From NCBI GenBank assembly GCA_030740335.1, contig JASLXL010000088.1, positions 1 through 33,573 on the forward strand: a stretch of 33,573 nt of DNA, written 5' to 3'. Made by a program: the position numbers and the translations under genes. Under the pieces are notes generated by a model. It had not been told where the DNA came from and made no database searches. It worked only from the letters and a program-made list of their open reading frames with translations. This document shows positions 23,954 to 31,634 of the stretch, piece after piece. How positions within the stretch are numbered: the first letter of the stretch is position 1; each line of letters starts with the position of its first letter. The stretch comes from SAR202 cluster bacterium (GTDB lineage: Bacteria > Chloroflexota > Dehalococcoidia > SAR202 > CAJWER01).

Positions 23954-24847
23954 TTAGGCTCTCGGATGAGATTTGTCGTATTCCAGGCGAACGTGTTCGC
24001 TGGTGAGGTGGGTGTAGACCTGGGTTGTGGTTATACTTGCGTGGCCGAGCAGTTCCTGGACGTGCCGGAGTGGCGCTCCCCCTCGCAGGAGATGCGTGGC
24101 GAAGGAGTGGCGCAACGTATGGGGCGAGAGTTTTGAGTCTATACCGGCCTGGGCCGCCAGCCTTCGTAGTATTAGCCAGAAGCCCTGGCGTGTCAGGCGA
24201 TCACCACGTCGGTTGAGGAACAGGGCTCGACCGGACGCCCTGGTTGCCAACATGGGCCTAGCCTCAGCAATATAGTGGGTTGTCGCTGTTGCGGCTGTCT
24301 CATGAAGTGGCACGAGCCTCTCCTTGGAGCCCTTGCCGAAGCACCGCACGAATCCTTCTACGACATCCACGTCTCCAATATCCAGCGCAACCAGCTCGCT
24401 GATGCGCATGCCAGTGGCGTAGAGCAGCTCGATCATGGTGTGATCGCGTAGCGCATCGGGCGAGTCGTTTTTCGGCCCGGCTAGCAATCTATCTATTTCG
24501 TCCACTGCGAGGGCCTTGGGAAGAGAGCGGCCTACCTTCGGCGAAACGACATGGCGGGACGGGTCTTCTTCGATCTCTCCCTCGTCTACGAGAAACGCGA
24601 AGAAGGACCTGGCCGATGCGACCTTGCGGGCCCGTGTGGTGTCGGCATAGCCGCGTTCCTGCAGTTCCAGGACGTAGGAGGCTATGGAGTCGGGTTCGGT
24701 GCATCCCCAGTTGATGGTGTCGTCGGTACTCTTGGAGAGGTACTCGGCGAGCTGTGTCAGGTCGTTTCGGTAAGCCGATAGTGTGTTGGCTGACACGCCG
24801 CGCTCTACGGCCATGTGGTCCAGGAACTTCGAAATACAGACGTCCAT
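23954..24847 (-). CDS. xerD: Site-specific tyrosine recombinase XerC/XerD
   Basis: This 297-residue recombinase resolves chromosome dimers at dif. The N-terminal SAM-like core-binding domain runs to about residue 100 (DHMAVERGVSANTLSAYRNDL). All catalytic residues are seen: Arg148 (TGMRISELVAL), Lys172 (CFGKGSKERLVPL), His243 and Arg246 (PHTLRHSFATHLL), His269 (ELLGHASITTTQ) and Tyr278 (VYTHL). The ATG at 24847 follows GGAGAG and gives the usual family length; the ATG at 24895 lacks a ribosome site. XerC and XerD cannot be told apart with certainty here; the sequence looks more like XerD. No integron or phage features adjoin it, so a housekeeping role is likely. I saw no dif-like site in the window. 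Confidence 0.9.
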   Translation of the reverse strand: MDVCISKFLDHMAVERGVSANTLSAYRNDLTQLAEYLSKSTDDTINWGCTEPDSIASYVLELQERGYADTTRARKVASARSFFAFLVDEGEIEEDPSRHVVSPKVGRSLPKALAVDEIDRLLAGPKNDSPDALRDHTMIELLYATGMRISELVALDIGDVDVVEGFVRCFGKGSKERLVPLHETAATATTHYIAEARPMLATRASGRALFLNRRGDRLTRQGFWLILRRLAAQAGIDSKLSPHTLRHSFATHLLRGGAPLRHVQELLGHASITTTQVYTHLTSEHVRLEYDKSHPRA

Positions 24848-24986
24848 TTGGCGGCTCTCCGTCGTACTCTTGTTCGAGCGTACCACCGGCCCCATTATCG
24901 AGGGTAGGCGACATTTGGTGCTGTAGGGGCCAATGTCGAGTCTCAGGGTGGCATTATGATTCGACGAATGTGCTCGTTGTGTGCCA

Positions 24987-25024
24987 ATTACTCAAGAGGC
25001 ACTAAATTACTCAAGAGGCACTAA
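24987..25024. repeat. Perfect 19-bp tandem duplication
   Basis: ATTACTCAAGAGGCACTAA occurs twice with no spacer (24987-25005 and 25006-25024). Within each unit GGCAC can pair with GTGCC found just ahead at 24982-24986. It may be a pair of protein-binding sites or a simple replication slippage product. Confidence 0.9.
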
Positions 25025-25155
25025 AGGACGTGTGGCGAGGAGATGTGCCGTATGTTGTGTACAACGGTGGCCACGAAGTACGATTCGGCGGCTCCTGTGC
25101 CCCACCATTACGGGAAACCTGGAATTGGGACTGGTTGTGCTGGCTGACCTATCCC

Positions 25156-25185
25156 TTGACACTTCCCCCCGTGCGTCCGTAGAAT
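25156..25185 (+). promoter_or_regulatory. Sigma70-like promoter for lgt
   Basis: A consensus TTGACA (25156-25161) and TAGAAT (25180-25185, 5 of 6) are 18 bases apart, the best promoter match in the window. Transcription would begin near 25192, leaving a leader of about 22 bases with GAGGT ahead of the lgt ATG at 25214. Confidence 0.65.
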
Positions 25186-25213
25186 TCGGCCTGATCTCTG
25201 AGGTATAGCTGGC

Positions 25214-26128
25214 ATGATTGAAGTAGACATAAGCTCGTTCATATTCGACGCGGACTTCGTGTCCTCGGTAACCGTGAGTTGGCACGGCTTTTTCAGCTTT
25301 GTGGCGGTGCTGACGGCAGTGCTCCTAGTCGGTCGTTGGGCGCCCCTCTACCAATTGGACCCCGACGATGTGCTCTCCGTTGCCGTTTGGGCAATCATCG
25401 GCGGTGTAATCGGCGCGCGCGTGGTCCATGTCATTGACACATGGGAAGCGATTTATAGTGCAAACCCGCTGCGGATTCTTTACATATGGCAAGGTGGCAT
25501 CGCGGTATTGGGGTCCATCCTGGGCGGGTTCATAGGCGGGTCCGCCTGTGCGTGGCTGGGGAATTATTGGGAGCGCAGGAAGCATCCAGACGGCGAGGCT
25601 CCCCCTTCAAAGTTCCCGGTTGGGACTTTGGCGGACCTTACTGCGCCGGCGCTACTGTTCGTCCAGTCGATTGGCAGGGTAGGCGATATCATCAATGGCG
25701 AGCACTGCGCAAGGGCGACCGAGCAGTTTTTCGGGTTCCAGTGGGTTCATCCTGAGACTGCGGCTCGTATCTGCGCTAATGGATTCACCAATGCCGCCCA
25801 TCCAGTGATCGTCCTCGAGATGGCCTGGAACATGGTAGCGCTGGCGGTTATTTGGCAGCTCCGCGGTCGGCTGAAGCCGGCGGGCATGATTTTTGCACTT
25901 TACATTGCCCTGTATTCGATCGGGCGCTTCGGAGTCTCGTTCCTACGTGAGGACCGTATCTGGGCGCTGGGCATGCAGGAGGCGCACTACATCGCGCTGC
26001 TGATGCTGGCTATCACGATACCTTTGCTGGCTTTCAAGGCGAGATTTACCGAGCGCGTCGAGGCGAAACCGGCGGTCTTCGAGCGTGGGACCCGCGCCGC
26101 CCGTCGCCGCCGCCAACGCAAAGCTTAG
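25214..26128 (+). CDS. lgt: Prolipoprotein diacylglyceryl transferase
   Basis: This 304-residue inner membrane enzyme moves diacylglycerol from phosphatidylglycerol to the lipobox cysteine of prolipoproteins. Seven or so hydrophobic segments are visible, with VSWHGFFSFVAVL near residue 21, IIGGVIGARVVHVI near 61, WQGGIAVLGSILGGFIG near 92, and the signature SIGRVGDIINGEHCAR near 152-167, corresponding to GRxGNFxNxE with Asp in place of the first Asn. YSIGRFGVSFLREDR near 234-248 is the second arginine motif. The His found in the Escherichia coli GGxSFHGG loop is Leu99 here, as in some other phyla. The C-terminal tail is Arg-rich. Expression is probably constitutive from the promoter at 25156-25185. 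Confidence 0.93.
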   Translation: MIEVDISSFIFDADFVSSVTVSWHGFFSFVAVLTAVLLVGRWAPLYQLDPDDVLSVAVWAIIGGVIGARVVHVIDTWEAIYSANPLRILYIWQGGIAVLGSILGGFIGGSACAWLGNYWERRKHPDGEAPPSKFPVGTLADLTAPALLFVQSIGRVGDIINGEHCARATEQFFGFQWVHPETAARICANGFTNAAHPVIVLEMAWNMVALAVIWQLRGRLKPAGMIFALYIALYSIGRFGVSFLREDRIWALGMQEAHYIALLMLAITIPLLAFKARFTERVEAKPAVFERGTRAARRRRQRKA

Positions 26129-26290
26129 TGCTGGTGCTGCGCACGTTTAGTACGGCCAGGTATGGGCTATTCCTATCGGCTCAGTTCCTTTGCTTACCCC
26201 TTGAAGCTTGAGCCAGGGACGAGGGATGACGTCGGCACCAGTCGCGCGCCCCCATACCCTTTTCAGTTCCATGCACCCATTCAGTCGATA

Positions 26291-27997
26291 CTAGCGTGCG
26301 GGGCGTAGATCTAGCAAGGTTAGCTGCAGGGTAGAGCGGCCCCCCCAATTGTTGAGGCCCGGTGTGTATACCAGGTCCAGATGGTCGCCGATGGCCACGG
26401 GCCGGTCACCCATTCGGAAGCCGATGACCTCCCACATTCTACGGTCATGTACGACGCTCATCTTCAGGTGATCTCGTTGTTTTCCGACTCTTCTGGTTTT
26501 GGCGACCACCACGTTTTTTGTCAGGAAGACTGGGTCCGGGTTGCCCTTGCCGAAGGGTGAGAGGGAGTTGATGAAGGCGAAGTAGTTCTTGTCGAGTGAT
26601 GCGGGCGCTATCTCGCCGTCGATCTCGACTGAGGGGCCTGTTGGGGTATTGTCAGTAGAGTTCAGGGGCAGACTCGCCAGATGTTCCTTGACCTGTGGTA
26701 GATCAGAGGTTGCCACGACGAAGCCAGCTGCCATTGGGTGGCCTCCGTGGCGCTGCAGAACCTCCTGAACGCCTGTGAGGGCATCCACGGCGTCAAACCC
26801 AGCGATGCTTCGCATGCTGGCCCTGGTGAGCCGCTCCCCTGGGGATAGTGCTACAACCGGCCGGTTGTAGGTTTCCGCCAAGCTTCCCGCGACCAGGCCG
26901 AGGATGCCAGGTATCCAGTCTGCGTGTTCGACGACGATTATCGATGGTGGATCTCCAATCATGGATTCGACTTGATAAGTAGCCTGTTCCACCGCTTTGC
27001 GCGAAATGAGACGTCGGGAATCATTGTGTCGTTCCAGTTCGTCTGCGATCGGCTCCGCCTCTTCGATGGTTCGAGCCGTCAGGAGGCTGAGGCTGACGGC
27101 GGGACTGGCGAGGCGTCCGGCGGCGTTGAGCCTAGGGATGAGTGAGAATGAAAGCGACTCGGAGTCGATCTGTCCTAACTTTAGCCCCGCACGACCTATG
27201 AGGGCTTTCAGCCCCGGATTTGTGGTGCGGTTCAGGTTTTCGATACCCTTTTTCACCAGGTATCGATTTTCGCCCTGCAGCGGACCCACGTCGGCGATGG
27301 TGCCGATGGCCGCAAGTTCCATCAGATGTTCAGGCGTCCCCTTGCCCAGAAAGCGCCACAAGGCTTCGACCAACTTGTAAGACAGTCCTGCGCCGGTAAG
27401 CTCCCCGTACGGATATCTTGAGTTTTTTCTAGACGGGTTGACCAGTGCGATAGCGGGTGGATGAATCGGGGGAAGGACGTGGTGGTCGGTGACGATGGTG
27501 TCGATGCCCAGAGCAGACGCGAGCTCTATCTCTTCGACGTCGCTGGAGCCACAGTCGACCGTGATCATCAGTGAGATCCCTTGGCCTCTCAGTGATCCGA
27601 TTGCCAGAGTATTCAGCCCGTGTCCCTCATCGGTGCGGTCGGGCAGGTAGGGGATTGCGGTGGCTCCAAGCTCTTTAAGGGCTTTGACCAGGAGGGCGGT
27701 GGCAGTGAGCCCGTCCGTGTCGAAGTCTCCAAAGATGCCGATGATTTCACCACCCTCGACAGCGTCTGCGAGCCGAGCTACGGCCGCTTCCATGTCCGGG
27801 AGATGAAAGGGATCGTGGGAGTCGCGTTCGTCTGGTGACAAGAAGGCCTGGACCGCGTCCCTATCACGGATGCCGCGGTTGTATAGGAGGCGAGCCGGGA
27901 CAGGCGGCAGCCCGATGCTGCGCGCGAAATCGTCCGGTGGCGGTGTGTGTGTGTTCCAGGTGGGTGCGGGCATCAGCGGCCACGTCGTGGGTGGCAT
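26291..27997 (-). CDS. recJ: Single-stranded-DNA-specific exonuclease RecJ
   Basis: This 568-residue 5'-3' exonuclease acts in recombinational and mismatch repair. The DHH phosphoesterase domain shows GIFGDFDTDGLTATALL near residues 87-104 (Asp91, Asp93, Asp95), MITVDCGSS with Asp148, and TIVTDHHVLPP with Asp171-His172-His173. RLNAAGRL follows, and the DHHA1 domain shows WIPGILGLVAGSLA and GGHPMAAGF. The C-terminal OB region (DPVFLTKNVVV to LTLLDLRPAR) is complete. The ATG at 27997 is used; an ATG at 27973 is possible. It follows fabF by 18 bases on the same strand, so the two are likely co-transcribed. A weak inverted repeat (GGTATGGG at 26159, CCCATACC at 26251) lies in the gap with lgt. 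Confidence 0.94.
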   Translation of the reverse strand: MPPTTWPLMPAPTWNTHTPPPDDFARSIGLPPVPARLLYNRGIRDRDAVQAFLSPDERDSHDPFHLPDMEAAVARLADAVEGGEIIGIFGDFDTDGLTATALLVKALKELGATAIPYLPDRTDEGHGLNTLAIGSLRGQGISLMITVDCGSSDVEEIELASALGIDTIVTDHHVLPPIHPPAIALVNPSRKNSRYPYGELTGAGLSYKLVEALWRFLGKGTPEHLMELAAIGTIADVGPLQGENRYLVKKGIENLNRTTNPGLKALIGRAGLKLGQIDSESLSFSLIPRLNAAGRLASPAVSLSLLTARTIEEAEPIADELERHNDSRRLISRKAVEQATYQVESMIGDPPSIIVVEHADWIPGILGLVAGSLAETYNRPVVALSPGERLTRASMRSIAGFDAVDALTGVQEVLQRHGGHPMAAGFVVATSDLPQVKEHLASLPLNSTDNTPTGPSVEIDGEIAPASLDKNYFAFINSLSPFGKGNPDPVFLTKNVVVAKTRRVGKQRDHLKMSVVHDRRMWEVIGFRMGDRPVAIGDHLDLVYTPGLNNWGGRSTLQLTLLDLRPAR

Positions 27998-28015
27998 GGC
28001 TCATCCGCGCCGGTG

Positions 28016-29266
28016 CTAGGCTGCACCGTCTTGGGGTTTCCTGAAGATCAGGCTAGAGTTGTGGCCGCCGAAGCCGAACGAATTTGTCATCACGGTTTCA
28101 GCGGAAATGCTCTTGGCGGCGTTGGCCGTGTAGTCTAGGTCACAGTCGGCGTCGGGTATGTCGAGATTAATGGTGGGCGGTACTTGTCCACGCTCGATGA
28201 CCATCGTGCTGAGAGCTGCTTCAAGGGAGCCGCTTGCGCCGAGTAGATGGCCTGTCATGGACTTGGTCGAACTTATGGCTACGGTGCGGGCATGGTCTCC
28301 GAATACGCTCTTCATCGCCATCGTTTCGTTCTTGTCGTTGAGGACGGTGGACGTGCCATGGGCGTTGATGTAGTCGATGTCGTTGGGTGAGATTCCAGCA
28401 TCTGCCAGTGCGATCTTCATGGCCCTGGCGCCGCCCTCGCCTTCAGGCGCGGGCTGTGTGATATGGTAGGCATCCGCGGTGGGGCCGTAGCCGGTCAATT
28501 CCGCGATAGGGGTTGCGCCCCGGTCGATGGCGGACTTCATGGTCTCTAGGACGAGCACCGCGCCGCCCTCGCCCATAACGAAGCCGTCGCGTTCAGTATC
28601 GAATGGTCGCGAGGCCTTTTGCGGATCGCTGTTGTTCTTCGAGAGAGCCTTGCAGGAGTTGAATCCAGCGATGCCTATTGGGCATATCGCCGCTTCGCAG
28701 CCGCCAGCCAGAGCGATATCGGCCCTGCCAGAACGGATCAGGTCCAGGGCGACCCCAATGGCATCTGCGCCGCTGGAGCAGGCTGAGACTGTTGTGAAGT
28801 TGGGCCCCTTCGCACCGAGTAACATAGAGATCTGCCCTGATGCCATGTCAGGCAACATCATTGGAACAAGGAATGGGCTGACTCGGGAGGGACCTTTTTC
28901 GTTGAGGACTCCAACTTGCTCTGACATAGTGATGATGCCCCCGATGCCGCTCGATACAATGACGGCGACTCTCTCTGCGTTCTCAGGGGTGATCTTGAGC
29001 CCGGAATGCTCGACGGCTTCGAGGGTAGCAGCTACCCCAAGTTGCACGTAGCGGTCCATCCGGCGCGCCTGCTTCCGCCCGACGTAGTTGGTGGGGTCGA
29101 ATCCATCCGCCTCGCCGGCGATTGTTGTTTCGAACTCCTCAGCGTCGAAGGATGAAATGTAGCCGATGCCTGAGGTACCGGCGAGTAGATTGGTCCAGGT
29201 CGTATCTCTAGTTAGCCCTACAGGGCTAACTATGCCGATGCCCGTGACTACTACGCGGCGTTCCAT
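28016..29266 (-). CDS. fabF: 3-oxoacyl-[acyl-carrier-protein] synthase II
   Basis: This 416-residue condensing enzyme elongates fatty acyl-ACP with malonyl-ACP. It begins ERRVVVTGIGIVSPVG, the family start, and carries Cys163 in TVSACSSGADAIG, the first His in INAHGTSTVLND and the second in TKSMTGHLLGASG, plus the C-terminal NSFGFGGHNSSLIF loop. The ATG at 29266 has CGGAGACG about 6 bases ahead; the frame from 29305 adds 13 residues that family members lack. It is the first gene of a fabF-recJ pair. A near-perfect palindrome lies within codons about 12-19 (29209-29232). No acpP or fabG is next to it, so this may be a stand-alone elongation enzyme. Confidence 0.95.
   Translation of the reverse strand: MERRVVVTGIGIVSPVGLTRDTTWTNLLAGTSGIGYISSFDAEEFETTIAGEADGFDPTNYVGRKQARRMDRYVQLGVAATLEAVEHSGLKITPENAERVAVIVSSGIGGIITMSEQVGVLNEKGPSRVSPFLVPMMLPDMASGQISMLLGAKGPNFTTVSACSSGADAIGVALDLIRSGRADIALAGGCEAAICPIGIAGFNSCKALSKNNSDPQKASRPFDTERDGFVMGEGGAVLVLETMKSAIDRGATPIAELTGYGPTADAYHITQPAPEGEGGARAMKIALADAGISPNDIDYINAHGTSTVLNDKNETMAMKSVFGDHARTVAISSTKSMTGHLLGASGSLEAALSTMVIERGQVPPTINLDIPDADCDLDYTANAAKSISAETVMTNSFGFGGHNSSLIFRKPQDGAA
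29209..29232. promoter_or_regulatory. Perfect 11-bp-arm inverted repeat inside the start of fabF
   Basis: The arms TAGTTAGCCCT (29209-29219) and AGGGCTAACTA (29222-29232) are fully complementary with only AC between them. It begins about 34 bases after the fabF ATG. It could form a stable mRNA hairpin, or be a DNA-binding palindrome. Confidence 0.6.
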
Positions 29267-29371
29267 ATTACGTCTCCGAGGGCTGGTTTTTTGGTTGGTT
29301 GCCAATGAAGGGGCGCCAGAATACTTTACCAGAACGTGGAATGAAACACATGCACTATGACGTATATGCAG

Positions 29372-30328
29372 CTATGCGGAGCGGACCTCGACGGTATCGA
29401 GCAATTGCTCTACGTCGGCCCGTGTTGGCTGACCCGCGATGGCGCCGCGGGCTGCCACTTTCAACCCCGCGCAAGCGATTCCCCACTTGAGGCCTTCGTC
29501 GGCCCCCTCGCCCTGGAGTAGACTATGAAGGAACCCACCCACGAAAGCGTCACCGGCGCCAGCGGTGTCTGCCACACCCCGAGGTGTAATCGGGTCTGCC
29601 TGGAAAGCGCCTGCCGAAGTTCCGGCCGTGGCTCCGTTTTCGCCCTGAGACACGGCTACTGCCCCAGCCCCTTTTTGCAGGAAAAAGTCGATTACGCCCC
29701 GTGGGTCAAGGGCGCCGATGAGCGAGTCGGTCTCTTCGGGGTGGCTGGGGAATACGTAGTCGACGAACGGTAGTATTTCGTCCATGGCCTCCCGAGCCTC
29801 GGCCGCCGACCACATGTTGGCTCTCAGATTGGTGTCGTACGATACCAGGACGCCCTGACGCTTGGCCGATTGGGCCGCGTGCAGGACTGTCTCGCGACAG
29901 GAGGGTGACACTGCCTGGAGGATTCCAGAGACGTGGAGGACTTTCGCTCCGGCAATGTATTCGTGGTCTAGGTCGTCGGGTGTCATGGTGCTTGCGGCGC
30001 TCCCCTTACGGTAGAACAGAAACTCGCGGTCACCGTCCGGCAGCAGTGAGATGAAGTGCATGCCGGTGAACCCTGGAACGCGCCGGACTGCAGTGGTATC
30101 GATGTCCGCGCGACGCCACTCGGCCATGAGGTAGTCTGCGAAAGGATCCGTGGCGAGGCGTGTTACGTAGCCGCACGACGTGCCCAGCTTGGTTGCCATG
30201 TGAAGCATGTTCAGCGTGTCGCCTGCGTACGACTTGCGGAAGGTACTTGTAACATCAAGGGGCTCGTCGCTGAGCAGCTCGATCATGCACTCGCCGAGGG
30301 CCACGATCTCCGGGGATTTGCCAGACAT
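29372..30328 (-). CDS. PfkB family sugar kinase (2-keto-3-deoxygluconate kinase-like)
   Basis: This 318-residue ribokinase-fold enzyme phosphorylates a sugar or sugar acid with ATP. The N-terminal VALGECMIELLS and SYAGDTLNMLHMATKLG (residues about 33-49) form the substrate region, with GDTLN in place of the usual GG-N motif as in KdgK enzymes. The C-terminal signature DTAGAGDAFVGGFL at 254-267 holds the catalytic Asp260. YRKGSAAS near 106 is also typical of 2-keto-3-deoxygluconate kinases. The ATG at 30328 has AGGTGA some 8 bases ahead. Neighbours offer no sugar acid pathway genes, so the substrate stays inferred; fructokinase or ribokinase are alternatives. Confidence 0.88.
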   Translation of the reverse strand: MSGKSPEIVALGECMIELLSDEPLDVTSTFRKSYAGDTLNMLHMATKLGTSCGYVTRLATDPFADYLMAEWRRADIDTTAVRRVPGFTGMHFISLLPDGDREFLFYRKGSAASTMTPDDLDHEYIAGAKVLHVSGILQAVSPSCRETVLHAAQSAKRQGVLVSYDTNLRANMWSAAEAREAMDEILPFVDYVFPSHPEETDSLIGALDPRGVIDFFLQKGAGAVAVSQGENGATAGTSAGAFQADPITPRGVADTAGAGDAFVGGFLHSLLQGEGADEGLKWGIACAGLKVAARGAIAGQPTRADVEQLLDTVEVRSA

Positions 30329-30486
30329 GTCGTAGAGTCACCTGGTTTGTAAGCGGTACCGCAAGAGGCATTGTACCCGAGCAGGCAGCGCATAGTGGGA
30401 CTGAGTCTCCCTGACTCCTCAATATGCCGCTACCGGCAACCTCGGAGTCGGGGAGGTCAGTCTATTCTCAAAAAGAATCTTGGGTT

Positions 30487-31446
30487 CTATGTGCCGCCAG
30501 AGCCGCGGCCGCTCTGGCTGTTTTCCAAATACTGGCGCACCATGAGAGTGACCGCGACGTCCTCGCCGACCTCGCTAACGACCTGCCCGGTGCTTCCTGC
30601 ACGGACCTCGCCCGTGGCGAACACGCCCGAGGCGCTGGTTTCGAAGATGGGACTGGTTTGGATGAATCCCATCTTGTCGATGGAATCTTTGAGGAAGGCC
30701 GTATTTGGGTCGAGTCCGATGACTATGAAGACGACTGCAGGATTCCAGGTTCTAGACGACGATGCTGGTTAGGCGTCCATTGCCCTTGAATTCGCGGACC
30801 GTGTGACGGATCCGAATCTCGATCTTAGGATTCTTCGCGGCCGTCTCCTGCAGAACGCGGCTGGTGCGAAGTTGGTCTCCGAACTTAAGCACTGTGACCT
30901 TGTTGACAAATTTGGTTAGGACAGGCTGTCCTCGATGCCGGAGTTGCCGCCCTTGACGACGACCTCGCTATCCTTATCGAGCGGGTCGTCGCAGGTAGAG
31001 CAGAAGTGGATGCCGCCGACGCCATCAGGGAACCCGGAGTAGTTGTAGAGGCGCTCGGTGACGCCCGTCTGGCCACTGGCCCTGCTCCGCTCAATGAAAA
31101 GCGTGTCGAACCCTTCGCGGACGGCGTAGATCGTGGCGGTGAGTCCGGCAGGCCCAAACCCGATGATGATTACCTCAAAGTATTGGCACGTGGCTTTAGG
31201 CCTGATACCCAACTTCTCAGCCAAATCCGCGGTGGTGGGATCAACCAGTACTGAGCCGTCCTCGAATACGATCGTTGGGATGATCCGCTTGCCGCCATTA
31301 ACCTGCTCGACGTATTCCATCGAGTCGGGATTGTCGTCGGCGTTGATCCAATCGTATAGAACACGCTGGTCGCCGAAGAATTGTTTGGCCCGCCGGCAGT
31401 CCGGACACCATGGCGTGCCATACATTTTGATCGTCGATCGGTTCAT
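30487..31446 (-). pseudogene. Decayed glutaredoxin-thioredoxin reductase fusion
   Basis: The first open part (31446 to 30916) encodes a glutaredoxin-like domain (YGTPWCPDCRRAKQFF, CxxC near residues 14-17) joined to a thioredoxin reductase start (FEVIIIGFGPAGLTATIYAV). Then GFPDGVGG at residue 145 jumps straight to IHFCSTCDD, skipping about 70 residues that normally lie between them. A one-base loss near 30919-30922 moves the frame; the next frame reads LTKFVNKVTVLKFGDQLRTS until a TAG at 30752-30754. A third frame resumes PAVVFIVIGLDPNTAFL and ends normally with GFIQTSPIFETSASGVFATGEVR, stopping at 30487. Thus an internal deletion, at least two frame changes and a stop have accumulated. Only the glutaredoxin-like part could still be made. 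Confidence 0.85.
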
Positions 31447-31634
31447 GTTTTTTTCTTCGCTTTATTGAATCGACTGGCGGGCCGAACTGTTACATGTGTA
31501 TCTGATCTCTTCGATGCCCTACCAAACAGGACGGTGCATTGGGCTCGGATTCGTTGACGCTCCCTCCGTGGGATTTCTATAATGGGACGTCCGGGCACGA
31601 GGGTAAGGCGGTGTATCTTTTTGAGGTGACGGTA

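Larger units (their letters stand above)
24848..25213. other. Divergent intergenic region between xerD and lgt
   Basis: This 366-base gene-free stretch holds a bulged hairpin at 24909-24938 (CGACATTTGG with CCAATGTCG), a perfect 19-base tandem duplication at 24987-25024, and a strong sigma70-like promoter for lgt at 25156-25185. No tRNA, RNA gene or reading frame with coding character was found. Confidence 0.7.

Noticed and set aside
23954..24847. Integrase of a mobile element
   Set aside because: Length, lack of an adjoining tRNA or phage genes, and housekeeping neighbours (uvrC, lgt) fit a chromosomal XerC/D better.
24987..25024. CRISPR array
   Set aside because: The two 19-base copies are directly adjacent with no spacer and no cas genes are near.
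26159..26258. Bidirectional terminator between lgt and recJ
   Set aside because: GGTATGGG and CCCATACC pair perfectly but are more than 80 bases apart and no proper T tract follows, so it is not a convincing terminator.
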